From Acinetobacter sp. TR3 (GTDB lineage Bacteria > Pseudomonadota > Gammaproteobacteria > Pseudomonadales > Moraxellaceae), in contig NZ_CP114264.1 of the NCBI RefSeq assembly GCF_027105055.1, forward strand, positions 1,736,001-1,800,000: 64,000 bases of DNA, in the 5' to 3' direction. The notes under the pieces are model-generated. The model saw nothing but the letters and a program-made list of their open reading frames with translations, did no database searches and was not told where the DNA came from. The stretch's first letter is position 1; every line of letters starts with the position of its first letter. The position numbers and the translations under genes were made by a program. Below, piece after piece: positions 27,289 to 35,870 of the stretch.

Positions 27289-29092
27289 GGGCAAGACCCT
27301 CCACATCCACACTCACAGGCTTATTCCATAAAATCGCCAAAGTACGATCATCATGATGTCCAGCACTAAAGAACTTTGACCATTCCAATAAAGCTTGATC
27401 TGGGTGTGTCTGCTGTAACTGTGGTTCAAGTTCTTGCCATAATGCCTGCCATTTTTCGTGGTTCGCAAGCCCAGCATCCGTTTCAAAACGCGGATCGGAA
27501 ATACCATCTGTCATTAAAATCACAGCTTCACAATCACCGTAATAGCCAATATTGACGCGACTACCAAACTGTTGTGCAAAACTGCGATCTAAGAAACGGG
27601 TTTGCCCAGCAAACTCTCCACCATCAGGTTTACCCATTAAGCGCACTTTATCTTTGGCATATACAGCGATCGCACCATCGCCCATCCAGAAGGTACTAAT
27701 AAAAGTTTTTTGCTCACATTGTTTAACCACAGCCACCAACAAAGTCGTGGCATAAGCCTTGGCTGCAACCTGCTTTAACTCGGCTTCCTGCTCAATGGCT
27801 TCAATCGCCACTTGGGCTGTTTTATAGAAGGTATCGTGAAAATCTTTATAAATCTGCTGTGCAACAGACCTGGTTATTTCATCATCACTGCCAACTTGCC
27901 ATTGCTGCAATAAGCGATCCAGATGTGGATGATGCTGTTCGAGGTAATCTGTCAACGTTTTGGCTGTGCTTTGCACCGCAAGTAAAGAGCCTTGTCGAGA
28001 GTAACTGGCACTGCCAGCACCGTCCGCAACAATTAATATCGACCAATCGGTCTCAGCTACACGAGCAATCAGAAAGTCATCGTCGCGGAACGTCCCCGCA
28101 TGTTCATGTGAGCGTCCACGCTGGCTACAGGCCGCGAGGTTAAAATACTCAGTCTGAATCAGTTGATGGTCACTATGTGCTTTCTGATAAGGCGCATTGA
28201 TATCAGGTTCATTAACTTGCCACAAACTACGTGGATCAGCAGTAATAATAAAGGTCACTTCACCCGAAGACCATGCTTGTGTGGCTTCGTTATTTTTATA
28301 CTGAAATGCCAGTTTAAATTCACCTGCTTGCAACGGAATACCCTGTAATTGTTGAGCTTGATCATCAAATACGATGCCTAAGTCTTCTGGAATCTTGATT
28401 GATTCAGAACAAATCAGCACGTCCCCTTTGATCGGATATTGCATTTGAATACGCGCTTGATAGTCTTGCCCAACACGTGCATTGGGTATCTGAAAATGAG
28501 GCATTTTTTTCACCATTTTCACCTCATGATTTTGTTTTCCTGAGGCATTATTCTGATTGTGGTCTATCTTATTTGAGTCGATATTTGCGGTCGAATTAAC
28601 TGACAATAACGAGGTTGTCGGAAGTGACATCACAGTGGAGCGATCATTTATAAGAGACGCTTCAGTTTCTGCATCAACTGGATGAGACAAGTAAAGCTCA
28701 TCTAGAAAATCAAGTTGATCAATTGACTCCAATGCATCAGCCTCAGTGATTGGAGTCAGTGCCATTTGGGTATGATCGAATAGCGGTTGGTTTGATTCAG
28801 CGCTATTGATATTTTCAGCTTTAGAGATGTAAACCGGCAAGCGTCCCTGCTCCAAGATGCTCTGTAATAAAGAATGCTGAAACGCTGTTGACTGTTCTAA
28901 TTGAAAGCCCATTAGCTCATAAATCTGTTCAGCCAAATCATGATAGGCATTATAAATTTTTTTATTTTTCAGTAATTGATCAACAGAATCGCCATCCAGT
29001 AACAGAGGGTTCTGTTGAGTTTGATCTTGTAATAACTGCTCCAATGTATTCAAAAAGGCAGTCTGAACGTCAGGAGTTAATGTTTGCGACAT
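27281..29092 (-). CDS. PP2C-type protein phosphatase with Ig-like insert, Ter-associated
   Basis: A 603-residue protein. The first 190 or so residues are low in recognisable domains, and residues about 200-290 look like a putative Ig-like (cadherin-like) module (PNARVGQDYQARIQMQYPIK). Residues about 320-595 are a PP2C phosphatase with metal-binding aspartates in ILIVADGAGSASYSRQGS, FWMGDGAIAVY, VILMTDGISDPRF and HDDRTLAILW. AGGAAAA lies before the ATG at 29092. Together with the kinase immediately downstream it is expected to set the phosphorylation state of TerY or other cluster proteins. Confidence 0.84.
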   Translation of the reverse strand: MSQTLTPDVQTAFLNTLEQLLQDQTQQNPLLLDGDSVDQLLKNKKIYNAYHDLAEQIYELMGFQLEQSTAFQHSLLQSILEQGRLPVYISKAENINSAESNQPLFDHTQMALTPITEADALESIDQLDFLDELYLSHPVDAETEASLINDRSTVMSLPTTSLLSVNSTANIDSNKIDHNQNNASGKQNHEVKMVKKMPHFQIPNARVGQDYQARIQMQYPIKGDVLICSESIKIPEDLGIVFDDQAQQLQGIPLQAGEFKLAFQYKNNEATQAWSSGEVTFIITADPRSLWQVNEPDINAPYQKAHSDHQLIQTEYFNLAACSQRGRSHEHAGTFRDDDFLIARVAETDWSILIVADGAGSASYSRQGSLLAVQSTAKTLTDYLEQHHPHLDRLLQQWQVGSDDEITRSVAQQIYKDFHDTFYKTAQVAIEAIEQEAELKQVAAKAYATTLLVAVVKQCEQKTFISTFWMGDGAIAVYAKDKVRLMGKPDGGEFAGQTRFLDRSFAQQFGSRVNIGYYGDCEAVILMTDGISDPRFETDAGLANHEKWQALWQELEPQLQQTHPDQALLEWSKFFSAGHHDDRTLAILWNKPVSVDVEGLAHD

Positions 29093-29113
29093 GGCTTTTC
29101 CTAGATCCAATTT

Positions 29114-30172
29114 TTAACCACGTCCTCGTTGCACATCGAAGCCGTCCATTCCACCATATCCAAAACTGACTTGGCGACGGCACCATGGGCAAGTCACGTC
29201 CTCGCTAAAACCGTCATAACACATCAATTGGCCACAACCACACATCGCAAAAGCCGTTTCAGCCAAACAATGTGGACACTCTGGGGTGCCTTGTAACAGC
29301 GTGGTATTGACCTGCTGCTGATGCTGGGTTTGATCAGACCAAGTGAAATAGTCCTCATCAATTTTGCAGCATTCAGTCAATTGAAAATGATATAAATTCA
29401 GGTTGATATTTAGATCTTGGGGCGCTTGATACTGAATTTCACGTTCAAATTTCATTAAATAGGGTCGATTCAGCTTGCCACAGCGCCCAACAAAAGTGAC
29501 ACAGTTTTCATCTACCAAGGTTTTCTTGGCTAGCAAATCCTTGACCAGACGCATATAGCGCTCATCAATTGGCGGTAAATGATCTTGCTGCTGCCCATCC
29601 CCAATACTTTTACTTTGTGCAACCACAGAAGCACTAATCCACTGGAAAAACTTTTTAAAGTCTTGTTCATTCAACTCATCAAAAGCAATACAGTGTTCTG
29701 TTAATTGCTTGAGCGTTGCATAATCGACGTTTTTACCCATTCCTAAGGCAATCAGCGTACAGCGTCGTGCATATTTCTTTTGCCAGCGATATATCGCATC
29801 TTTACATTCATCGGTCGGACGGCCATCTGTAAACAAATATACGATTGGCTTCCAATCTCCTTTGGTTTCTTCTGTTGTTTTAATCAAATGACGATCAAAT
29901 TCATTCATCAAATGTTCTAAGGCTTTGCCTAAATGTGTTCCGCCACCCAAAGGTAATTTCGCAGGATAATAAGCAAATACTTCCACTAACGGAACTAAGG
30001 TTCGGACAATCCCTGCAAAGGCAATAACAGAAACATACACGGTTTCCAAGGCATATGGATCTTGACGTAATTGCTGCATAATCAACTGGATGCCTTGTTG
30101 CATCTGTTGAATATTTTTCCCCGCCATCGACTCAGAACAATCCAATACGAAAAAAACAGGTAAACGGCGCAT
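29114..30172 (-). CDS. TerY-type vWA protein with C-terminal zinc fingers
   Basis: A 352-residue protein. Residues 1-200 form a vWA domain beginning MRRLPVFFVLDCSESMAGK (MIDAS DxSxS intact) with YLFTDGRPTDECK later. The C-terminal third carries two cysteine clusters, CPHCLAETAFAMCGCGQLMC and CPWCRR, likely a zinc-binding module as in TerY-C. The vWA would recruit a partner in a metal-dependent way, and the location 21 bp before the phosphatase gene suggests it is a substrate or scaffold of the kinase/phosphatase pair. Confidence 0.86.
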   Translation of the reverse strand: MRRLPVFFVLDCSESMAGKNIQQMQQGIQLIMQQLRQDPYALETVYVSVIAFAGIVRTLVPLVEVFAYYPAKLPLGGGTHLGKALEHLMNEFDRHLIKTTEETKGDWKPIVYLFTDGRPTDECKDAIYRWQKKYARRCTLIALGMGKNVDYATLKQLTEHCIAFDELNEQDFKKFFQWISASVVAQSKSIGDGQQQDHLPPIDERYMRLVKDLLAKKTLVDENCVTFVGRCGKLNRPYLMKFEREIQYQAPQDLNINLNLYHFQLTECCKIDEDYFTWSDQTQHQQQVNTTLLQGTPECPHCLAETAFAMCGCGQLMCYDGFSEDVTCPWCRRQVSFGYGGMDGFDVQRGRG

Positions 30173-30206
30173 CTTCTGATTATCCTTAATATATTCTTTA
30201 TTTTAT

Positions 30207-30842
30207 TTACAACACCAATTGCACTTCGGGTGGCGGTGGCGGCAATGAAACAGAGCCTGAAATCCCCACACTACTGCTTCCCACCACGACACTGGCAGAC
30301 ACCCACTTAAAGAATCCTGCAAAAGAGGCCGCATCCATAGTATCCAATACCACGACTTTATCGGTCAGTTGTAGGAGATGTTCCTGTTTGGCTTTTGGCC
30401 CAGCGGCACAGGCAACGATACTGGCAAAGTTTAACTGTTTTATGACAGGAATCGCTTGCTGGTAAGCATAGACATCTGAAGGTGAGCCGTCAGTCATCAC
30501 AAATAATAGCGGACGCCAATCCCCTTTGACCTCATCAGTGCTTTTCTGTAATTGCTGACTCACTTGTTCTGCCAGTAATTCTAACGCAGCTCCCATAAAA
30601 GTTGCGCCTGCACTTGGAACATCGATATCGGCAAGTTGCACTTGATCCAAAGGCGTTAAAGGCAAATAAACCTTCGCTTCCAGATCAAAGGTAATAATAC
30701 TTAAATGCACACTCTCCAATGCATAAGGATCTTGCCGTAATGCACTCAACATGGACTGCAAGCCGACGTTCACCGAATGAATTGGCTCACCTCGCATTGA
30801 TCCAGAGGTATCTAATAAAATATAAACGGGTAAACGGCGCAT
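30207..30842 (-). CDS. terY: TerY-type vWA protein
   Basis: A 211-residue compact vWA protein. MIDAS is intact in YILLDTSGSMRGEPI, and LFVMTDGSPSDVYAY carries the other metal-contact strand. It ends with a proline run (PPPPPEVQLVL). It is nearly collinear with the broken copy at 31556-32192 and shares the MRRLPVY start with the zinc-finger paralogue downstream, so the three arose by duplication. TerY-like proteins act with Ter kinases and phosphatases in proposed stress signalling. Confidence 0.87.
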   Translation of the reverse strand: MRRLPVYILLDTSGSMRGEPIHSVNVGLQSMLSALRQDPYALESVHLSIITFDLEAKVYLPLTPLDQVQLADIDVPSAGATFMGAALELLAEQVSQQLQKSTDEVKGDWRPLLFVMTDGSPSDVYAYQQAIPVIKQLNFASIVACAAGPKAKQEHLLQLTDKVVVLDTMDAASFAGFFKWVSASVVVGSSSVGISGSVSLPPPPPEVQLVL

Positions 30843-30879
30843 GTTGTTCTAAACCTTTCTTTAGCCGAAAATCAAATTT

Positions 30880-31521
30880 TTAAGCGTATTGTTTTAACCA
30901 TTCCACAAATGAATCAGATTGGGAAGCCTGTCCGACTGCATTAAATTTCCATCCTGCCGATTCACGGACAAGTTCAGCAAACAGTAATGAACGCTGTTGA
31001 TCATATTGTCCCATGCCCGACAAATCGAAACGAACCATTTCCTTGCCCGTGGTATCTACTGCACGGATAAATGCATTTTTGACTTGACCAAAATGTTGGT
31101 TATTTTCTGCGGCTTTATAGATTTGCACCACAAAAACCACTTTTTGGTATTGTTGATTCAGGTCATTGAGCTTCACGATAATTTGTTCATCATCGCCATC
31201 ACCCGCACCTGTACGGTTATCACCTGTTAACCAAATATGCCCTGAAGAATGTTTTTGATTATTAAAAAAGATAACATCACTATTTTCTAAGGTGACATTC
31301 CCCTGCGCATCTCGCCCCAGATTATTAACCTTGCCATTACTCCCAACCAGAAAGGCAATCACATCCAGATCATATTCAGCGCTATTGCCACCAAATAATC
31401 CGCCAAGAAAGCCTTTTTTCTGTTCCTGAATATCCCAACCTAAACCAATCGTTACTTGAGACAAATTATTTTCAGTTTTATTTAAACTTATGCCTTGACC
31501 TTTATTTAAACTCACAGCCAT
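30880..31521 (-). CDS. TerD-family protein
   Basis: A 213-residue TerD-domain protein beginning MAVSLNKGQGISLNKTENN. It keeps the acidic elements AEYDLDVIAFLV and TGDNRTGAGDGDDEQIIV. It has an insertion after LGWD (EQKKGFLGGLFGGN, a TerZ-like trait) and another after the second strand (NLGRDAQGNVTLENSD). The C-terminus is less conserved than in the TerD/TerE copies, and it lacks the GQGFAGGL motif. It sits between two terY-like genes, apart from the other TerD genes, so it may be specialised for the TerY branch. Confidence 0.85.
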   Translation of the reverse strand: MAVSLNKGQGISLNKTENNLSQVTIGLGWDIQEQKKGFLGGLFGGNSAEYDLDVIAFLVGSNGKVNNLGRDAQGNVTLENSDVIFFNNQKHSSGHIWLTGDNRTGAGDGDDEQIIVKLNDLNQQYQKVVFVVQIYKAAENNQHFGQVKNAFIRAVDTTGKEMVRFDLSGMGQYDQQRSLLFAELVRESAGWKFNAVGQASQSDSFVEWLKQYA

Positions 31522-31555
31522 AGTTTTACCCTCTTATTTAATCTTTAATTTGCTT

Positions 31556-32192
31556 TTATAGTACGATGTTGACTTCAGGCGGTGGAGGTGGCAAATCGCC
31601 CAAGCCTGTGACTTCTTTTTGTCCTGCATCCACTTTCTGGCTGCCGGTTGAAATACTGGCAGAAACCCATTTAAAGAATGCTTTAATCGTATTTGAATCT
31701 GCCGTTGCCAATTCAACAACAACTTCTGTGATTTGTTTTAAAACTGAAGTATCAGCGCCATGTCCCGCTGCGCAGGCCACGATTACCCCTGTTTTGACTT
31801 GTTGTAAACGTTGCAACTTTACGCCAATCATCTGTTGGCACACCATCAGTCATAATGAAAATCAATGGTTTCCAGTCACCTTTGACCTCTGCTGTGGTTT
31901 TTGCCACTTCTTGTTCAATTTTAACGGCTAATAGCGCTAAAGCATTGCCCAAGGCTGTGGTTTTTGTGACCTGCAAATCTGGCGCTTGGATAACAGCCAA
32001 TTCAGTTAAAGGCACTAACTGTTTGGCTTGGCTGTCGAAACTGATTAAAGATAAATAGGCCGTTTCCAGCGCATAAGGATCTTGACGTAAAGTCGAAAGT
32101 AAAATTTGCACCCCATTTTTTACGGCTTCTATAGGCTCACCGTGCATAGAGCCTAAGGTATCAAGTAATAAATAAACTGGTAAACGACGCAT
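31556..32192 (-). pseudogene. TerY-type vWA gene broken by frameshift
   Basis: The frame from 32192 encodes a normal TerY start (MRRLPVYLLLDTLGSMHGE) up to VPTDDWRK. The vWA continuation KLQRLQQVKTGVIVACAAG and the proline-rich end PPPPPEVNIVL are in another frame (down to 31556). A single indel near 31820 therefore separates two halves that together equal the intact terY next door. The MIDAS reads DTLGS instead of DTSGS (TTA for TCA), which removes a metal-ligand serine, so two independent lesions argue against a mere sequencing error. It is the first gene of the cluster. Confidence 0.75.
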
Positions 32193-32302
32193 TATTTTTT
32201 ACCCTTATTTTGTTATGATTTAAATTTTAAACATAGATTACACTGTTGACCTATGTAAATCATTACAAAGTAAAAAAATAAATACTCTTCTGTCTATTCC
32301 AC
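32193..32302 (-). promoter_or_regulatory. probable leader/promoter region of the Ter cluster
   Basis: The 110 bp between the dnaX stop and the first terY gene are AT-rich. ACATAG (32231-32236) and CTATGT (32251-32256) form an inverted repeat around 14 bp, a possible regulator site. No terminator with a T-run for dnaX is apparent, so some read-through from dnaX is possible. No -35/-10 pair can be assigned firmly. Confidence 0.3.
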
Positions 32303-34309
32303 CTAAGGTTTGAGCTGAATATTGACCAATTCTGCATCAAAAGTATCAACCAAATTCTTAATTGTCGGCTCTTGGTTTAATAGCTCGACTGCACGACGAT
32401 AAGCTCTTTCTTTACGTTCATTCTGTATTATTAAAGGCGTATTAGAATTCACAGCACCATATTGCACACTGAACAACGTTTGTGGCCATTGTTCTTTTAA
32501 TGCATCTTCTAAGCCATGCTGCAATTGCGACAACATACCTTCATATTCTTGAGGAATATGGAAAATAGAAGTACCGTTGATCTGTCCTTGCATCACACCA
32601 TGTTGGGCTAACTCTTGTACAGCAGGTGAAAGCTGGCTGGTTCTAAACCAGTATTCCCACTTCTCCAAATTCCACTCACCTTCCAAAACCTGCTCACGCA
32701 ATTTTAAAATATCTTGAGGCGTCAGATCAGTTTGTCTGTGATCTTTCTGTTGTCTTACAGGTGCTACTGGTTTGTGTGCGACAACAATCGGTTCCGAAAC
32801 AACAGCTTCAAGCACTTGCTCTGCGATGAGATCAAGTGCCTGTTCAGCTTGAGGTTGCTCTAGCTGTACTTGAGGATTTTGCTCAACAGGAAAAACCAAT
32901 ACATCATCCACTTCAACGATATTCGACTGAATCGTGTGTTGTTGCGCTGATATATCCAATCCAATCAACTGCCCATCTTCTGCATCAAAAACTATTAAGC
33001 TGCTATCTGGATTTTGCGCAACAGGTTCAGGTTCAGGTTCAGGTTCAGGTTCAGGTTCAGGTTCAGGTTCAGGTTCAGGTTCAGGTTCAGGTTCAGGTTC
33101 AACGCTAACCGTTTCTTGTTGAACTGCAAGCTGATTTTCTATCCTTAAATCTTGTACTGGCTGCTGCGCTTCAGGCGCTGTAATTTGCGTAACAGGCGTT
33201 GCCGTAACCATGACTTCATTCAAAGTCAACGGTCTAAACGCAAGTAAACGCAACACCGTCATTTCAAAGCCTTGCTCTTGCGTCACCGCAAGTTGCAACT
33301 CAGCGCGACCTTTACATGCAATTTGATAATACAACTGCAAATCTTGAGCAGAAATGAGTTTAGACAGTTGCAAAATTTTCTGATTAATTTCTTCACTATA
33401 TTTCAAAGCAAGATCAGGCAAATATTGCAGTAATGCCAATTCATGCAAGGTAGAAACCAATTGGTCTAAAACTAACGACACATCTAAAGCTTGCTGTCTG
33501 AATTGTAGAAGTAACTGACTTACTCTTGCTTGCTGATTTTGATGGATTGCCAAAATCAAATCATAAATAATGGTTCGGTCAATCAAACCGAGCATATCTT
33601 TAACATCTTGATGATGGACTGCACCTTGACCATAGGCAATTGCTTGGTCTGTTAAAGACAATGCATCACGTAATGATCCTTGTGCAGATTCTGCAATTTG
33701 CCAAATTGCATCTTGATCGGCTTCGATATGCTCTTTATTTAAAATCGCTGTCAAATGCTCTGTGATTTCATCGACAGCCAAAGGACGCAAGGTAAATTGC
33801 AAACAGCGCGAGATGACAGTAATTGGTAATTTTTGTGGATCTGTCGTTGCAAAGAGGAACTTCACATGCTCAGGTGGTTCTTCCAGTGTCTTGAGCAAGG
33901 CATTGAACGAATGCGTTGAAAGCATATGCACTTCATCGATCAGGTAAACTTTGAAGCGACCCTGCGTCGGCGCATAAGGTACATTGTCAAGTAACTCGCG
34001 AGTATCTTCAACCTTGGTCCGTGATGCTGCATCGATTTCAATTAAATCAATAAAACGACCTTCATTGACCGCTTTACAGGTTGCACAAACTTCACACGGC
34101 GTTGACGTCACGCCTGTCTCGCAGTTCAAACATTTGGCTAAAATACGGGCAATCGTGGTTTTACCGACACCGCGCGTTCCTGTAAACAAATAAGCATGAT
34201 GCAAACGCCCACGTTCTAATGCGCTGGTTAAAGCACGAGAAACATGGTTTTGCCCAACTAACTCATTGAAATTACGAGGACGGTATTTTCTTGCCAGTAC
34301 TTGATACAT
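32303..34309 (-). CDS. dnaX: DNA polymerase III subunits gamma and tau
   Basis: The clamp-loader ATPase of the replicase. The 668-residue protein has Walker A GTRGVGKTTIARIL (about residue 46), a four-cysteine zinc site (CLNCETGVTSTPCEVCATC), Walker B LIDEVHML, sensor segment LFATTDPQKLPITVISRC, and a tau C-terminal domain that binds the polymerase and DnaB. Between about residues 405 and 435 is an unusual run of Glu-Pro dipeptides encoded by a hexamer repeat. The ATG at 34309 has AGGAG 6 bp upstream; 20 further in-frame residues upstream look non-coding. I did not find a clear frameshift slippery site for a shorter gamma form. Confidence 0.95.
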   Translation of the reverse strand: MYQVLARKYRPRNFNELVGQNHVSRALTSALERGRLHHAYLFTGTRGVGKTTIARILAKCLNCETGVTSTPCEVCATCKAVNEGRFIDLIEIDAASRTKVEDTRELLDNVPYAPTQGRFKVYLIDEVHMLSTHSFNALLKTLEEPPEHVKFLFATTDPQKLPITVISRCLQFTLRPLAVDEITEHLTAILNKEHIEADQDAIWQIAESAQGSLRDALSLTDQAIAYGQGAVHHQDVKDMLGLIDRTIIYDLILAIHQNQQARVSQLLLQFRQQALDVSLVLDQLVSTLHELALLQYLPDLALKYSEEINQKILQLSKLISAQDLQLYYQIACKGRAELQLAVTQEQGFEMTVLRLLAFRPLTLNEVMVTATPVTQITAPEAQQPVQDLRIENQLAVQQETVSVEPEPEPEPEPEPEPEPEPEPEPEPEPVAQNPDSSLIVFDAEDGQLIGLDISAQQHTIQSNIVEVDDVLVFPVEQNPQVQLEQPQAEQALDLIAEQVLEAVVSEPIVVAHKPVAPVRQQKDHRQTDLTPQDILKLREQVLEGEWNLEKWEYWFRTSQLSPAVQELAQHGVMQGQINGTSIFHIPQEYEGMLSQLQHGLEDALKEQWPQTLFSVQYGAVNSNTPLIIQNERKERAYRRAVELLNQEPTIKNLVDTFDAELVNIQLKP
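33022..33101. repeat. 13-copy hexanucleotide repeat inside dnaX
   Basis: CAGGTT is repeated 13 times without interruption from 33022 to 33099, plus a partial copy. On the coding (minus) strand it encodes a Glu-Pro tract in the linker between the DnaX core domains and the tau domain. Because the unit is 6 bp, copy-number slippage changes linker length without shifting the frame. Confidence 0.95.
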
Positions 34310-34512
34310 GTATGCTCCTTTCTGCATCTTAAGCATACTGTTTTTTTGAAAGGCTGTGAACGAGTCCATTTCTAATTGATCAAGATTAAATACTTTCTGG
34401 AGCTTTTAAACCGAATTTCTTATAGATTTACTTACAATCATCACAAGACTTGCACCGATATTCAACTCAATAGAGAATACACCATAATTTTTAAGTTGCT
34501 GGTCTATTTGAC

Positions 34513-35673
34513 ATGTCTGAATCCTTAGCGGTACTCGGCGGTATTACCGCAGAACAATTCCTGAATGAATATTGGCAAAAAAAACCATTGTTAGTTCGCA
34601 ATGCAATGCCTGAAATTATGGGTTTATTAGAACCTGAGGATGTCAAAGAACTGGCGCTAGAAGAAGATGTCAGTGCTCGCTTGATTCGTCAAAAAAATAA
34701 AAATCCAAATGAATGGCATGTAAAATCATCACCACTCACTAAAGGTGATTTCCAAAAGTTACCGAATCTTTGGACGATCCTAGTTCAAGCGGTGGACCAT
34801 TATTCTTTTGATATTGCTGAGCTCTGGAAAAAATTTCCATTTATCCCTCAATGGCGCCGCGATGACATCATGGTCTCTTATGCACCTAAAGGTGGCTCTG
34901 TTGGTAAGCACTTCGATTTCTATGATGTATTCCTTGTACAAGGGCATGGTCATCGCCGTTGGCAACTCGGTCAAATGTGTGATGAATCAACAGAGTTTGT
35001 TGCAGATCAACCATTAAAACTCCTTTCTCAAATCAATGTAGATTTTGATGAGGTACTTGCACCTGGCGATCTATTGTATGTACCACCTGGTCTTGCTCAT
35101 TATGGCGTTGCTGAGGATGATTGTTTAACTTTCTCTTTTGGCTTCCGTATGCCAAATTTAGCTGAAATGACAGATCGACTCAGTGAACAATTCGCAAAAA
35201 ACTCAGTCTTAACAAATCCTCTCGCGGATATTACTCGTATAAAAACAAATGCTATTGGAGAGATAAATAATTCCGAGTTTTCTTATCTCAAGACTCAATT
35301 ACTTGATTATCTTACCCAAGCACCAGAATTTGATGCGGCGATCATGGCATACATGAGTGAGTCTAAATATCCCAATAGTATTCCTGAGCCAGAAGAAATT
35401 GTGGTAGATGATTTACTTGAAGTTATCAATGGCGGCTATCAAGTTATTCTGGAACCTGCATCAAGATTGCTCTATAGACAACAAAATCAATTATTAGACT
35501 TTTGGGCAAATGGGGAAAATATCTGTATTTCTCAATCTTTCCAAGCACAACTGAAACAAATTGCAGATGGTGCAAGCTTAGCATTTGATGAAGAATTTAA
35601 TCATACGGATATTTTAGAAGATATCGTATTGTTACTGAATCAAGCAGTTATTATGTTGCTACCACCTCATTAA
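34513..35673 (+). CDS. roxA: ribosomal protein uL16 3-hydroxylase (JmjC/cupin)
   Basis: A 386-residue 2-oxoglutarate/Fe(II) oxygenase of the RoxA/YcfD type, which hydroxylates an arginine of ribosomal protein uL16 in E. coli. The HxD iron motif is in GSVGKHFDFYDVFLVQGHG (about residue 132) and the distal His is in VPPGLAHYGVA. The N-terminal FLNEYWQKKPLLVRN is the family beginning, and the C-terminal winged-helix part follows. It is divergent from dnaX; the 200-bp gap holds both promoters. A terminator follows. Confidence 0.9.
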   Translation: MSESLAVLGGITAEQFLNEYWQKKPLLVRNAMPEIMGLLEPEDVKELALEEDVSARLIRQKNKNPNEWHVKSSPLTKGDFQKLPNLWTILVQAVDHYSFDIAELWKKFPFIPQWRRDDIMVSYAPKGGSVGKHFDFYDVFLVQGHGHRRWQLGQMCDESTEFVADQPLKLLSQINVDFDEVLAPGDLLYVPPGLAHYGVAEDDCLTFSFGFRMPNLAEMTDRLSEQFAKNSVLTNPLADITRIKTNAIGEINNSEFSYLKTQLLDYLTQAPEFDAAIMAYMSESKYPNSIPEPEEIVVDDLLEVINGGYQVILEPASRLLYRQQNQLLDFWANGENICISQSFQAQLKQIADGASLAFDEEFNHTDILEDIVLLLNQAVIMLLPPH

Positions 35674-35693
35674 GCCTGATACATCCTCTAATT

Positions 35694-35725
35694 AAAGTAG
35701 AAGTAGTTTCGACTATTTCTACTTT
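35694..35725 (+). terminator. terminator after roxA
   Basis: AAAGTAGAAGTAG (35694-35706) pairs with CTATTTCTACTTT (35713-35725) with one mismatch and a 6-nt loop, followed by a short T-stretch. It lies 20 bp after the stop codon. Confidence 0.7.
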
Positions 35726-35870
35726 TATAATTTGACATAAAAAATTAAAAATTTTTTATAATGATTACATTTTAAGTATTGAAAAATATAATATTTTTCA
35801 TAAACTCACTAATAACAACTTAAAACATAAATTATATCTAAATTATTCTTTACTATAACGGAGAATCAAT

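Noticed and set aside
27859..28348. Plus-strand frames across the PP2C gene
   Set aside because: They oppose a gene with complete phosphatase motifs and have no features of their own.
32836..33122. Plus-strand frames of Val-Gln or Ser-Gly repeats
   Set aside because: They are shadows of the hexamer repeat in dnaX.
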